A stretch of DNA of 64,000 nucleotides from NCBI RefSeq assembly GCF_000317515.1, contig NC_019738.1:2375623-2439622 (forward strand), written 5' to 3'. The translations under genes and the position numbers were made by a program. Below, piece by piece: positions 43,313 to 52,421 of this stretch; positions within the stretch are counted from its first letter, which is position 1; each line of letters opens with the position of its first letter. This DNA comes from Allocoleopsis franciscana PCC 7113 (lineage in GTDB: Bacteria > Cyanobacteriota > Cyanobacteriia > Cyanobacteriales > Coleofasciculaceae). A model generated the notes under the pieces. The model ran no database searches, had not been told where the DNA came from, and worked only from the letters and a program-made list of their open reading frames with translations.

Positions 43313-45223
43313 CTAAACGATTTTAAGACCCGATGCCAACTTGATGAGATACTCTTTGCGCCATTTAGCGTCAGCTTTGCGGTTAGTTTGCAACTCCAAA
43401 ACTCGAATTCCCGCCGCAGAAAGTGGGTTTAACAATTCCTTAAACTGCTCCCAAGATTTAATTAATTGGTGTTCTACCCCATAAGTCATACATAATTGTG
43501 CAAAGTTGATGTTTTGGGGGGTGGCAAAGAATTCTTCAAAGGGTGGATCAAATTGGGAAATCGGCAACATCTCGAAAATCCCACCGCCATTGTTGTTGAT
43601 TAAAACAATGGTTAAATGACCGACAAATTTGTTTATCAGTAAGAAACCATTGGTATCATGCAACAAGGCTAAATCACCCGTCAGCATGACACTACTCTGA
43701 TGACGGTGAGCCATACCCAAAGCGGTGGATAAGGTGCCATCAATGCCGTTAGCACCCCGATTAAAAAAGGGTTGAATCCTTTTATTGTTGGGTTGCCAAA
43801 AGAATTCCACATCCCGCACCGGCATACTATTGGCAATAAATAAAGGTGTGTCCGGTGGGAGAATTTGAGAGAGTAACCAGGCGGCTTTCCCTTCAAATAA
43901 TTGAGTCATCGTAGCCATTTTTGGGTCAACAACTGACCTAACTTGGGCTTCAAGTTCACACCATTGCTTTAGGTAGCCAGAGGTTGAATTTTCCCCTAAG
44001 TTCCCGATGTTGTTGGCGAATTCGGAAAACCTAACCCCCCTGCCCCCTTCCCTGCAAGGGAAGGGGGTGCCGGAAAGCCCATCCCCTCTTAGGGGAGGGG
44101 TTGGGGAGGGGTTTGACTCGTCAGTTAATTCGCCAACAGTATCCCTCGCTTTTTGAATGGGAGAAAGAGTCGTCACCAGTTGTTCAATGGTTGTCCGCAG
44201 ATGGGTGGTTTTACCGTGCAGGGGGTCAAGGTTATGATGACTGGGGTCAATGATCCAGCGTTGGGGTTGGGTTTGATCTAACCAGGTACGCAGTTCCTTA
44301 CTCGTTGGCAGTTCACCAATTTGAATCACCATTTTGGGTGTGAGGGGTTGCGCCAGTTTCGGGTTACGCAGGATGAGATCGTAGGTGGAAATCAGATTAG
44401 GGTTGATGTCTGCATTGTTTCTCACGGGTGAGAGTCCTTCCGCGAGTACAGGCCATCCTAGAGTTTGGGATAAATGTGCGATCGCATCACAATAGTTTCT
44501 GGGATGCTGAGGTTGGGCAACACCTGCAATGATGATACCGCGATCGCATTGTTGCCATTCTGAGTAGGGACTGGGTAATGGGTAATGGGTAATGGGTAAT
44601 GGGGAATGGGATAAATTCGTGAACAACTCTTCGAGTTCAAATGGGGAGGGGAGGGTATCCGGATCGAGTTGCTGTAAGGGCGCGAGGGGGTCGCGGAAGG
44701 GTATATTGAGGTGAACCGGGCCAGGAGTTGGAAATAGGGCGCGTTCCCAGGCATGAACCAGGGTTTGCCGTAGATATCTCAATCGACTAATTCCCACAGA
44801 AGGCGGCGATAACTCGGTTTGCCAGTTGGGGTAATGACCATATAGCTTGAGTTGGTCAATAGTTTGCCCAGAATGGCAATCTCGCAGTTCCGGGGGACGG
44901 TCAGCCGTTAAAATGAGCAACGGCACCCGACTTTCTTTGGCTTCAATCACCGCTGGGTAGAAGTTTGCCCCGGCTGTGCCAGAGGTACACAGGAGGACAA
45001 CCGGACGTTGAGTAGCCTTAGCGATTCCCAAGGCAAAGAAGGCGGCTGAACGTTCATCCAGAACCGGTATTGATTCTATCTGGTTTTGTTGAGCAAAAGC
45101 GACAGCGAGAGGGGCTGAACGTGACCCCGGACAGATGACGGCGGTGGTCAATCCTAAGCGTTTCAGGGTTTCCGTCAGGATGGAAGCCCAGACAGTGTTA
45201 ATGTTACGAAAATCAATGGGCAT
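43313..45223 (-). CDS. menD: menaquinone/phylloquinone synthase MenD with two in-frame repeat insertions
   Basis: The protein has 636 residues, against about 560-590 for the family. The order is: N-terminal ThDP domain (VICPGSRSAPLAVAFAQQ, SAAFFALGIAKATQRPVVLL, CTSGTAGANFYPAVIEA), central domain, then C-terminal ThDP domain (NRGANGIDGTLSTALGMA and LTGDLALLHDTNGFL). It makes SEPHCHC from isochorismate and 2-oxoglutarate in phylloquinone synthesis. Two stretches are extra: SPLPITHYPLPSPYS (a translated heptamer repeat) and NPSPTPPLRGDGLSG-TPFPC (a translated G/C palindrome). Both lie in the less conserved central region. The start is 50-135 bp from the divergent NRPS gene. Confidence 0.95.
   Translation of the reverse strand: MPIDFRNINTVWASILTETLKRLGLTTAVICPGSRSAPLAVAFAQQNQIESIPVLDERSAAFFALGIAKATQRPVVLLCTSGTAGANFYPAVIEAKESRVPLLILTADRPPELRDCHSGQTIDQLKLYGHYPNWQTELSPPSVGISRLRYLRQTLVHAWERALFPTPGPVHLNIPFRDPLAPLQQLDPDTLPSPFELEELFTNLSHSPLPITHYPLPSPYSEWQQCDRGIIIAGVAQPQHPRNYCDAIAHLSQTLGWPVLAEGLSPVRNNADINPNLISTYDLILRNPKLAQPLTPKMVIQIGELPTSKELRTWLDQTQPQRWIIDPSHHNLDPLHGKTTHLRTTIEQLVTTLSPIQKARDTVGELTDESNPSPTPPLRGDGLSGTPFPCREGGRGVRFSEFANNIGNLGENSTSGYLKQWCELEAQVRSVVDPKMATMTQLFEGKAAWLLSQILPPDTPLFIANSMPVRDVEFFWQPNNKRIQPFFNRGANGIDGTLSTALGMAHRHQSSVMLTGDLALLHDTNGFLLINKFVGHLTIVLINNNGGGIFEMLPISQFDPPFEEFFATPQNINFAQLCMTYGVEHQLIKSWEQFKELLNPLSAAGIRVLELQTNRKADAKWRKEYLIKLASGLKIV
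44030..44115. repeat. G/C palindromic repeat inside menD
   Basis: Two palindromes occur: CCCCCTTCCCTGCAAGGG (continuing AAGGGGG) and CCCCTCTTAGGGGAGGGG. They are translated in frame in menD. The sequence is of the same class as the insertions in proS and the second NRPS gene. Confidence 0.75.
44573..44607. repeat. heptamer tandem repeat (STRR-like) inside menD
   Basis: Five tandem units are present: GGGTAAT four times, then GGGGAAT. Heptamer repeats of this kind (STRR) are known from cyanobacterial genomes, usually between genes. Seven-base units shift the frame each time, so three units are needed to return to frame; here the region is open and reads as alternating Leu-Pro-Ile-Thr-His-Tyr-Pro. 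Confidence 0.85.
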
Positions 45224-45273
45224 TGCTAGCGATCGCGTATCGGAAAAACAAGATTCCCGTACTTGTATATAAG

Positions 45274-48200
45274 ATGTTAGGGTTTTTTGAGAGTTGGGAG
45301 GAATATTGCCTCAATCAATCACCCCTTTCTGCATCAGTTCTTACGAGTACGTACCACATGCCTGAGGAAGAAGAAGTCTTTATTTTCCCCGCCTCGTTTG
45401 CTCAAGCTAGGCTGTGGTTCATAGACCAATTAGTTCCCGGTAATAGCTTTTATAATGTTCCAACAGCACTGCGTTTGATCGGTTCGCTTAACTTCAGTGC
45501 CTTGGCGCAGACGTTCCACGAAATTGTACGTCGGCACGAAGCTTTACGCACCCGCTTTGGGATAGCCCAAGAGCAACTCGTTCAGATGATTCCTGCGGAC
45601 AGCTTCGCGGATGTGTCAGCGTCTCCCTTGGGCAGTTGCGCCGCCCCATTCACCCTGAATTTGCCAGTCATCGACCTACAACATTGTCCCGCCGGGGAAA
45701 GGGAACTTCAAGCCAAGCGCTGGGTGAGTGAGGAATCTCAACGTCCTTTCAATCTTGCCACTGGCCCGTTGCTGCGAGTATTCCTGTTGAAGCTGGAGGA
45801 GACAGACCATGTACTATTGCTCAATCTGCACCATATTATCTGCGACGATTGGTCGATCGGAGTGCTGATTCGGGAATTAAGCGCTATCTACACCGCGTTT
45901 ACTCAAAATCAGCCTTCTCCTCTGGCAGAACTGCCTCTGCAATATGCCGACTTTGCCCATTGGCAGCGCGAATGGTTGCAAACAGAAGTTCTGGAAACTC
46001 AGTTAACCTACTGGCGGCAACAATTGGATGGCATTTCCCGACTGAATCTGCCCACAGATCGACCAAACCCTACTGTACCCAGTTATCGAGGAGCGACTCA
46101 ATATCTAGAGCTATCCCCAAGCTTAAGTCAGGGATTAGAGCAACTCTGCCAACAACAAGGGGTGACTCTGTTTATGACCTTGCTGGCAGCATTCCAAACC
46201 CTACTCTACCGCTACACCCAGCAAGAGGACATTGTCGTCGGTTCGCCTATTGCCAATCGCAACCGCAGTGAGATTGAAGGGTTAATTGGTTTTTTTGTCA
46301 ATACCTTAGTCCTGCGTACTGACTTATCGGGCAACCCAACCTTTCAGGAATTGCTTGATAGAGTACGGGAAGTCACATTGGGAGCCTATGCTCACCAAGA
46401 TTTGCCGTTTGAGAAGCTCGTCGAAGAATTGCATCCCCAACGTGCCTTAAGCCGCCATCCCCTATTCCAAGTGGTGTTTGGTTTTGAGAATGCACCCATG
46501 GAGGCGCTGGAATTGCCCGGATTAACCCTAAGTCCTCTGACGATTGACTTTAAAACCACGCGCTTTGACTTGGAGTTTCACCTTTGGGATGCTTCCGGAG
46601 GCTTCAGAAGTCTGTGGGGGGAGGAATGGAAACACTCCGAAGGCATTAGAGGCGTGGTGGTGTACAACACGGATTTATTCGATGCAGCCACGATTACCCG
46701 CATGGTAGGACATTTTATAACACTGCTCGAAGGGATTGTGGCGAATCCCCAAACCAGGGTTGCCAGTTTACCCATCCTGTTAGACGCTGAGCGACAGCAG
46801 TTATTAGGGGAATGGAATGACACCTTTGCCGATTATCCCCAAAATCGCTGCATCCATCAGTTATTTGAGGAGCAGGTCAAACACAATCCTAATGCGATCG
46901 CCGTCATCTCTGATGATAATTCACTGACTTACCAAGAACTGAACAGTCGCAGTAATCAATTAGCACATTACTTACAAAAACAGGGTGTCAGTTCCGATGT
47001 TTTAGTAGGACTTTGTGTAGAGCGTTCTGTAGAGATGATCGTGGGAATGTTGGCTATCCTGAAAGCCGGAGGAGCCTATTTACCTTTAGACCCTAGTTAT
47101 CCCCAAGAGCGCCTAAGTTTTATGCTTGAGGATGCTCAAGTTTCAGTGTTATTAACACAGCAGCATTTAGTTGAACGTCTGGGCCCACAAAAATTACAAA
47201 TTATTGGTATAGATGCGGATTGGAATCGTGTTACCCAAGAAAGTTTAGAAAACCCAACCAGTGGTGTAACAAGTGATAATTTAGCTTACGTTATTTATAC
47301 ATCTGGCTCAACCGGAAAACCCAAGGGAGTGGCTATCCCGCACAAAGCCGTGAATCGATTGGTTTGCAATACGAACTATATCAAGTTAGACTCTGCCGAT
47401 AAAATTGCCCAAGTCTCGAATACGTCATTCGATGCTGCAACCTTTGAAATTTGGGGCGCACTGCTTCATGGCGCTCAGCTTGTTGGTATTAGCCGAGATG
47501 TCCTGCTTTCGCCCCATGATTTTGTCTTACAACTCCAACAAAAAGGCATTACTGTATTATTTCTAACCACCGCTTTATTCCAACAGATTGCCAGAGATAT
47601 TCCCCAGGCTTTTGCTTCATTGCGATATTTGTTATTTGGAGGTGAAGTGGTCGATCCTAGATGGGTAAGAAAGGTTCTGAAAAAGGGAGCGCCACAGAAA
47701 TTAAGTCATGTTTATGGGCCAACCGAGGGGACAACCTTTTCTTCTTTTTATCAGGTGCAAGATGTACCGGAAGAAGCAACATCTATCCCCATTGGTCGCC
47801 CTATTACAAACACGCATATTTATCTGTTAGATGAGCAGCTTCAGCCTGTACCTATCGGCATTCCAGGAGAGTTGTACATCAGTGGTGATGGACTAGCGCG
47901 AGGCTACCTCAACCGTCCTGAGTTAACATCTCAACGATTCATTCCCAATCCATTTGTAGGGGTACCTTTTATGGGGGCTCAGCCAGGAACGCGCCTTTAT
48001 AAAACAGGTGATTTAGCTCGTTATCGAGCAGATGGCAACATCGAGTTTTTAGGTCGAATTGATAATCAAGTCAAGATTCGCGGCTTCCGGATCGAGTTAG
48101 GAGAGATTGAATCTGTACTCAATCAGCATCCCGCCGTGAGAGAAGCAGTGGTGATGGTTCAGCAGGATGTACCGGATGATAAACACTTAGTCGCCTACAT

Positions 48201-48690
48201 TGTCTTTAACGAGCAAGTTAACCATCCAAAATCGAGTGAGTTGCGCCAATTTTTGAACGAGAAGTTACCCCAATATATGGTGCCTTCAGCCTACGTGGTG
48301 CTAGATTCTTTGCCACTGACACCGAATGGTAAAGTCAATCGCCATCTTCTACCAGAGGTCGATGCCTTTAATCTGGATACAGAACAAAATTATGTGGCAC
48401 CGGGGACTGGCATTGAGGAGGAATTAGCGAGAATTTGGGGTCAGATTTTGGGAAAACAGCAAGTCGGAATTTACGATAATTTCTTTGAATTAGGGGGTCA
48501 TTCTCTGCTGGCAACTCAACTAACTTCTCGGATACGGGATGCCTTTCAGGTAGAGTTATCTGTCCGTATTTTGTTTGAGGCTCCGACTGTGGCGAGTTTA
48601 GCTAAGCATATTGAAACAATTCGTTGGGCAATTCAAGGTCAGGATACGGCTAATTCTATAAGGAATGAGCGAGAAGATGTGGAGTTTTGA
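45274..48690 (+). CDS. non-ribosomal peptide synthetase module (C-A-PCP)
   Basis: The protein has 1138 residues from the ATG at 45274; ATG at 45358 and TTG at 45223 are alternatives, and none has a strong ribosome-binding site. The condensation domain (about 30-460) has the active motif HHIICDDWS, with the usual DG changed to DD. The adenylation domain (about 500-1010) has AYVIYTSGSTGKPKG and YGPTEGT. The carrier domain (about 1040-1110) has DNFFELGGHSLLATQL. The ten pocket residues, read by eye, are DAFFLGVTFK, which points to an aliphatic residue such as Ile. No release domain is present. It is divergent from menD. Confidence 0.92.
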   Translation: MLGFFESWEEYCLNQSPLSASVLTSTYHMPEEEEVFIFPASFAQARLWFIDQLVPGNSFYNVPTALRLIGSLNFSALAQTFHEIVRRHEALRTRFGIAQEQLVQMIPADSFADVSASPLGSCAAPFTLNLPVIDLQHCPAGERELQAKRWVSEESQRPFNLATGPLLRVFLLKLEETDHVLLLNLHHIICDDWSIGVLIRELSAIYTAFTQNQPSPLAELPLQYADFAHWQREWLQTEVLETQLTYWRQQLDGISRLNLPTDRPNPTVPSYRGATQYLELSPSLSQGLEQLCQQQGVTLFMTLLAAFQTLLYRYTQQEDIVVGSPIANRNRSEIEGLIGFFVNTLVLRTDLSGNPTFQELLDRVREVTLGAYAHQDLPFEKLVEELHPQRALSRHPLFQVVFGFENAPMEALELPGLTLSPLTIDFKTTRFDLEFHLWDASGGFRSLWGEEWKHSEGIRGVVVYNTDLFDAATITRMVGHFITLLEGIVANPQTRVASLPILLDAERQQLLGEWNDTFADYPQNRCIHQLFEEQVKHNPNAIAVISDDNSLTYQELNSRSNQLAHYLQKQGVSSDVLVGLCVERSVEMIVGMLAILKAGGAYLPLDPSYPQERLSFMLEDAQVSVLLTQQHLVERLGPQKLQIIGIDADWNRVTQESLENPTSGVTSDNLAYVIYTSGSTGKPKGVAIPHKAVNRLVCNTNYIKLDSADKIAQVSNTSFDAATFEIWGALLHGAQLVGISRDVLLSPHDFVLQLQQKGITVLFLTTALFQQIARDIPQAFASLRYLLFGGEVVDPRWVRKVLKKGAPQKLSHVYGPTEGTTFSSFYQVQDVPEEATSIPIGRPITNTHIYLLDEQLQPVPIGIPGELYISGDGLARGYLNRPELTSQRFIPNPFVGVPFMGAQPGTRLYKTGDLARYRADGNIEFLGRIDNQVKIRGFRIELGEIESVLNQHPAVREAVVMVQQDVPDDKHLVAYIVFNEQVNHPKSSELRQFLNEKLPQYMVPSAYVVLDSLPLTPNGKVNRHLLPEVDAFNLDTEQNYVAPGTGIEEELARIWGQILGKQQVGIYDNFFELGGHSLLATQLTSRIRDAFQVELSVRILFEAPTVASLAKHIETIRWAIQGQDTANSIRNEREDVEF

Positions 48691-48951
48691 GAGAAAGGTA
48701 CAGTATTCGCATCCTCTCGTCATGCCAAATGCGATCGCTTCTCTTCCTTATATCTTGCACCAGGTTACATTGATATCTAGCCTGTCGCGTTTGGCTAAAG
48801 GTTGTAGACGTTGAATGTTTGCATTAGGTAATAATGCCATCAGTGGAAGCAAGAGTCTGATATGGCGCTAGCATCAAAATCATCAGATCTTGAATTAGCG
48901 CTTGGGCTTTAGTCAAAATGGCACACATAAGGGGGATGGAGATTTTACAAC

Positions 48952-49920
48952 ATGAGTTTGACTGAAAAACTTCAATCTGTATTTGTCATCATTGCCATCT
49001 TACTTGGGCTGATACTCGGACAAATCAAATGGGTTGAGGAAAATGCTGTATCTTTGATTGTTCCATCCTTGATGGTCATGCTCTATGGGGTATTTCTAAA
49101 TATTCCACTGAATCGTTTAGGTCAGGCATTTCAAAACTACAAGATGACGGGACTTATTTTAGGGATGAACTTTCTTTGGACACCAGTTTTTGTTTGGGGA
49201 TTGGGAGCTATTTTCCTACGAGATTCTCCCGATCTTTGGGTTGGGCTAATCATGCTGATGGTCACACCTTGTACTGACTGGTATCTCATTTTTACAGGGA
49301 TTGCCAAAGGAAATGTTACTTTAGCTACAGCCTTCCTTCCTTGGAATATGATCTTGCAAGTGGTTCTTATACCCGTCTATCTTTTGGTTTTTGTTGGAAA
49401 ATTGGTGCAAATTGATACAGAAATTTTTCTCGAAAGTATTGTACTGGTTTTAGCTATTCCTATGCTTTTAGCGTTTATCGCTAAGTGGCTAATACCGAAG
49501 GTAAACGGGTTTTGGCGTGACATTCCCCTGAAAATAGCCGCAAGGCCAACGCTATTTCTATGTGTGGCAATTACAGCGGTATTTGCCTCGCAGGGGCAAA
49601 CCTTAATTCAGCGTCCAGATGTGCTACTAAAAATGTTACCACCTATCCTTATTTTCTATGTAATTACCTTTTTTCTGACTCAAGTAATTGCACGATTCGG
49701 CAACTTTAGTTATGAGGATTTGGCTTGTTTCAGTTGTACAACACTTGCGCGCAATTCACCCCTTGCATTAGCGATCGCTACATCTGTTTTTCCTCACCGT
49801 CCGTTGATTACCCTTGTCTTGGCTATTGAGCCACTTATCGAACTGCCTGTTATGGTGCTAGTCTCCCAATTATTGCTCTTTCTACGTCGCAAAGGGCGGT
49901 ATTCTCAGATGGCAAAATAG
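48952..49920 (+). CDS. BASS/ACR3-like membrane transporter
   Basis: The protein has 322 residues with about ten membrane helices. LIVPSLMVMLYGVFLNIPLN, MLMVTPCTDWYLIFTGIAKG and TTLARNSPLALAIATSVFP fit the bile acid:sodium symporter superfamily. TPCT resembles the ACR3 arsenite efflux motif (PCT). Arsenite export is possible, but no ars genes are nearby and the context is NRPS genes, so substrate is open. Confidence 0.75.
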   Translation: MSLTEKLQSVFVIIAILLGLILGQIKWVEENAVSLIVPSLMVMLYGVFLNIPLNRLGQAFQNYKMTGLILGMNFLWTPVFVWGLGAIFLRDSPDLWVGLIMLMVTPCTDWYLIFTGIAKGNVTLATAFLPWNMILQVVLIPVYLLVFVGKLVQIDTEIFLESIVLVLAIPMLLAFIAKWLIPKVNGFWRDIPLKIAARPTLFLCVAITAVFASQGQTLIQRPDVLLKMLPPILIFYVITFFLTQVIARFGNFSYEDLACFSCTTLARNSPLALAIATSVFPHRPLITLVLAIEPLIELPVMVLVSQLLLFLRRKGRYSQMAK

Positions 49921-49956
49921 CTAAGTTGGCGTTACAGTCTCCCTGCTTGAACCAGC

Positions 49957-49993
49957 TTACTCTTTGTAGCTTGTTGAGTGAGGTTATCTAGTC
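49957..49993 (+). repeat. 37-bp direct repeat, left copy
   Basis: It starts TTACTCTTTGTAGCTTGTTG and matches 51013-51049 at 33 of 37 positions. The two copies bracket the HepT-MntA pair. Confidence 0.75.
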
Positions 49994-50305
49994 GGGCACG
50001 TGAAGCGTAGCTATCCCGAAGGGAATCGCATCCTCATCATAATATCGTTCGCTAGAGAACCGTAAGATTTTCAATCAGGTCAAGGTCAAAATCTCTTTGG
50101 GTTGCACGATAACGAAGATAGGATGTCCAGATCATTTCAGGCATTGGTTCATGATTAGCGGTTTCTGTCACCCATTATTATTCCTGCGATCGCCCTTCCT
50201 AATATCCCCGATCGCATCTCTCGACAACAGCAGCGATCGCACTGCAAGATCGGCGATCACATTATTTCCTCATAAGAAGGATAGATTAGCGATCGCACTC
50301 TCACC
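49994..50305. other. HIP1-rich intergenic region
   Basis: About 310 bp with four GATCGC-type sites close together, among them GCGATCGCCC at 50187, AGCGATCGCA at 50231 and GCGATCGCAC at 50290. No gene is supported; the frames are poor in codon structure. Confidence 0.5.
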
Positions 50306-50647
50306 TCACGCTTCCCCCAACTCCTGCAATATCCTTTCCACCGCTACCTTCAACGGAGGTAGATTATTCTGTACGATCGCCCAGACTAAATTCAGCGATA
50401 CCCGGAAATACTCATGCACCACAACATTTCTGAAAGCCACAATCTGTGCCCACGGCACCTCAGAATATCGACTCATCAAATCACCCGATAACGAAGAAGC
50501 TGCTTCTCCAATAATCTGGAGATGATGAATAACCCAAACCTGGATTAGTTCTTGTTCATCAAACGCCTGTTTGCCAAGACTTGCATATCGTTCAATCGCT
50601 GAAATCGCATCTAAAATATCTTGCAGCCGTTGGGCATCACGCCTCAT
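50306..50647 (-). CDS. hepT: HepT-like HEPN ribonuclease/toxin
   Basis: The protein has 113 residues. RDAQRLQDILDAISAIERY and the motif RNVVVHEYF (R-X4-H-X-Y) near residue 73 are diagnostic for HepT (DUF86). It overlaps the upstream nucleotidyltransferase gene by 4 bp. HepT toxins are kept inactive by the paired MntA, which adds AMP to the toxin's tyrosine. Confidence 0.92.
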   Translation of the reverse strand: MRRDAQRLQDILDAISAIERYASLGKQAFDEQELIQVWVIHHLQIIGEAASSLSGDLMSRYSEVPWAQIVAFRNVVVHEYFRVSLNLVWAIVQNNLPPLKVAVERILQELGEA

Positions 50648-50955
50648 AGCATCACAGCCTCACGGCATACGCGATCGCGAATACGTTCCTTCAACATATC
50701 CACTGTCGCAATATCAACCTTGCGATTGAGTAGTTGTTCTAAATCAATTAATAGTCCTGCTGGAAACCAGGGCGTGATTTTCTCCAAATCATAGTCAACC
50801 AAAAAATCAATATCGCTCTCTTCGGTTGCTTCTCCCCGCGCCACCGAACCAAACACCCGCACGTTGTAGGCTCCATGCTTTTGTGCAATAGCAAGAATTT
50901 GCGATCGCTGCTCTTGCAACAAATCGTTAATCCCTAACCCTATTTTGCTAGTCAT
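50644..50955 (-). CDS. mntA: MntA-like nucleotidyltransferase antitoxin
   Basis: The protein has 103 residues. The minimal nucleotidyltransferase motif GSVARGEATEESDIDFLVD (G-S-X10-D-X-D) is intact. It precedes hepT by a 4-bp overlap, as usual for HepT/MntA toxin-antitoxin systems. It belongs to the island between the two NRPS genes. Confidence 0.92.
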   Translation of the reverse strand: MTSKIGLGINDLLQEQRSQILAIAQKHGAYNVRVFGSVARGEATEESDIDFLVDYDLEKITPWFPAGLLIDLEQLLNRKVDIATVDMLKERIRDRVCREAVML

Positions 50956-51012
50956 GCCGCTACATCCTCAACGCTTTCTGGTTGTCTTTAGTCAATTTGT
51001 TTAACTTTTAGG

Positions 51013-51049
51013 TTACTCTTTGTAGCTTGTTGGGTGAGGTCATCCTGTC
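51013..51049 (+). repeat. 37-bp direct repeat, right copy
   Basis: This is the partner of 49957-49993. It lies 57 bp upstream (in + coordinates) of the MntA start and next to HIP1-like sites. Spacing between copies is about 1.06 kb. Confidence 0.75.
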
Positions 51050-51127
51050 AAGCGCGATCAAATCCAGCAATTACAGCAGCAGATTGAGGTGTGGCAAGCG
51101 ATGCGGTCAAAGTTGCTTCAATAAAAC

Positions 51128-51769
51128 TCATGTCGTGATAGCTTTTTGCCAACATGATGCCAGCACATCAGCAAAATTGTTGTCAAGCACAGCAGCACGA
51201 ATGTCTTTCCCAGTTATGGGCACTACAAGTGTATGCTCTCGGCTTCCACGCAGCATCTCTTTAGGAACAGTGTCTTTGAAGCCATTCCATGAGATTAAGA
51301 AGCCCAGAGAACACCGATTGCTACGGTTTTCGATTTTCTCCTTGAATAGAACGAACTCGTTCTTGCCACACTTGTCACTCCAATTCTTGCACTCAGCCAA
51401 CAGAATAGCCGATTCCCGTCTAAAGCGAGGATCATTGCTATCGTTAAGGACAGCAATATCAATTTCTTCTGTCGCTGTCCTGATCCGATCGGTCACAGTA
51501 AAACCAGGTATTGCCTCAAATAATCTACTAATAAGTTCTTCTAGAGATCTTCCACGCTCATCGGTGGAAGAAGCTTTTTCAACTGCATTCACAAGTTCGT
51601 CTAAACTTTGGCTACCCCATCCAGACACTCGACTTGCAATTTCAGAAAGTCTTTTACCTGCTTCATCAGACGCTTTTTCGGCTTTTTCTTCTAGCTCATG
51701 ACAGAGTCGTTTTATGTGGTGGTACGCTTTGCCAAGATTCTTTTCCCCTGTACTAACAACAAATGTCAT
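51128..51769 (-). CDS. restriction-endonuclease-like (PD-(D/E)XK) protein
   Basis: The protein has 213 residues from the ATG at 51769; one at 51790 is possible. A helical N-terminus (AYHHIKRLCHELEEKAEKAS) is followed by a nuclease-like domain. RSLEELISRLFEAIPGF, then TEEIDIAVLND (Asp) and ILLAECKNWSDKCGKNEF (the E-x-K pair) are the PD-(D/E)XK core, with the Mrr-like helix order. It could be a restriction or defence nuclease. It overlaps the upstream gene by 17 bp. No methylase is nearby. Confidence 0.7.
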   Translation of the reverse strand: MTFVVSTGEKNLGKAYHHIKRLCHELEEKAEKASDEAGKRLSEIASRVSGWGSQSLDELVNAVEKASSTDERGRSLEELISRLFEAIPGFTVTDRIRTATEEIDIAVLNDSNDPRFRRESAILLAECKNWSDKCGKNEFVLFKEKIENRSNRCSLGFLISWNGFKDTVPKEMLRGSREHTLVVPITGKDIRAAVLDNNFADVLASCWQKAITT

Positions 51770-52124
51770 CTGGATATAAGCTACCATCATCGTCGTAGTT
51801 TGTTATCTCCACATCATTATGAACCCTGTTACGCAACTCAACAGCACGACGTATCAAGTCTAGATAGTGTTCTAGCCCTATGGGAGAGTACCAATACTTT
51901 CTTGTCCAAGTGTAATCTGCTTCACCTTTAATTTGATCTTGGTCTTTGAATAGCCTACCGCTCCAGTCAAGATGCATAACGCCATCTTTAGGTAAGCCAA
52001 CCTCAATCATCACCTGGTTAGGAATGTCATCTAATGTTATTTTGTTTAATACACTTGGGGGAAGAAAAACTGCTTCATCTTCATAAGCAGCTTCCAGTCG
52101 GGCTTTAGCTTCCGCAACGTCCAT
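51753..52124 (-). CDS. hypothetical protein coupled to the nuclease-like gene
   Basis: The protein has 123 residues. It begins DVAEAKARLEAAYEDEAVFL and contains LPKDGVMHLDWSGRLFKDQD and WYSPIGLEHYLDLIRRAVEL. It is acidic at the C-terminus (NYDDDGSLYPDD). The overlap of 17 bp with the next gene shows coupled translation, so the two products probably act together. I do not know the family; an antitoxin or specificity role is only a guess from position. Confidence 0.6.
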   Translation of the reverse strand: MDVAEAKARLEAAYEDEAVFLPPSVLNKITLDDIPNQVMIEVGLPKDGVMHLDWSGRLFKDQDQIKGEADYTWTRKYWYSPIGLEHYLDLIRRAVELRNRVHNDVEITNYDDDGSLYPDDICC

Positions 52125-52211
52125 AGGTACTTAACTTCTTGAAACAAATAACCCTAAAATATCACTTGACCAGTTTCTCAATGCAATCCTTGATCAGGAG
52201 CGATCGCTCCT

Positions 52212-52421
52212 TCAGCAAGCCTCGACATATTCACACAGAGTAGTTGGTTCGGGAATGGGTAAACCCTCTTCTCGTAAACCATCCAAATGAAAAGCGATCG
52301 CTTCTTTTATCTGCTGTTCTATCTCCCCAAGAGTTGCACCTGTCGCCACGCATCCGGGCAAATCTGGAACATAAGCTGAATAGTTGCTCTCTAGCTTTTC
52401 AATCACCATCACATAGCGCAT
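52212..52421 (-). CDS. hicB: HicB-like antitoxin
   Basis: The protein has 69 residues. YVMVIEKLESNYSAYVPDLP, GCVATGATLGEIEQQIKEAI and FHLDGLREEGLPIPEPT are the HicB partial RNase H fold. No DNA-binding tail is present. Its start overlaps the end of a hicA remnant (TAATG). Without an intact toxin it may now be an orphan. Confidence 0.88.
   Translation of the reverse strand: MRYVMVIEKLESNYSAYVPDLPGCVATGATLGEIEQQIKEAIAFHLDGLREEGLPIPEPTTLCEYVEAC

Noticed and set aside
50097-50525. Plus-strand frame opposite hepT
   Set aside because: It is antisense to a confident gene and unusually rich in Ser/Thr/Arg as expected for a shadow frame.
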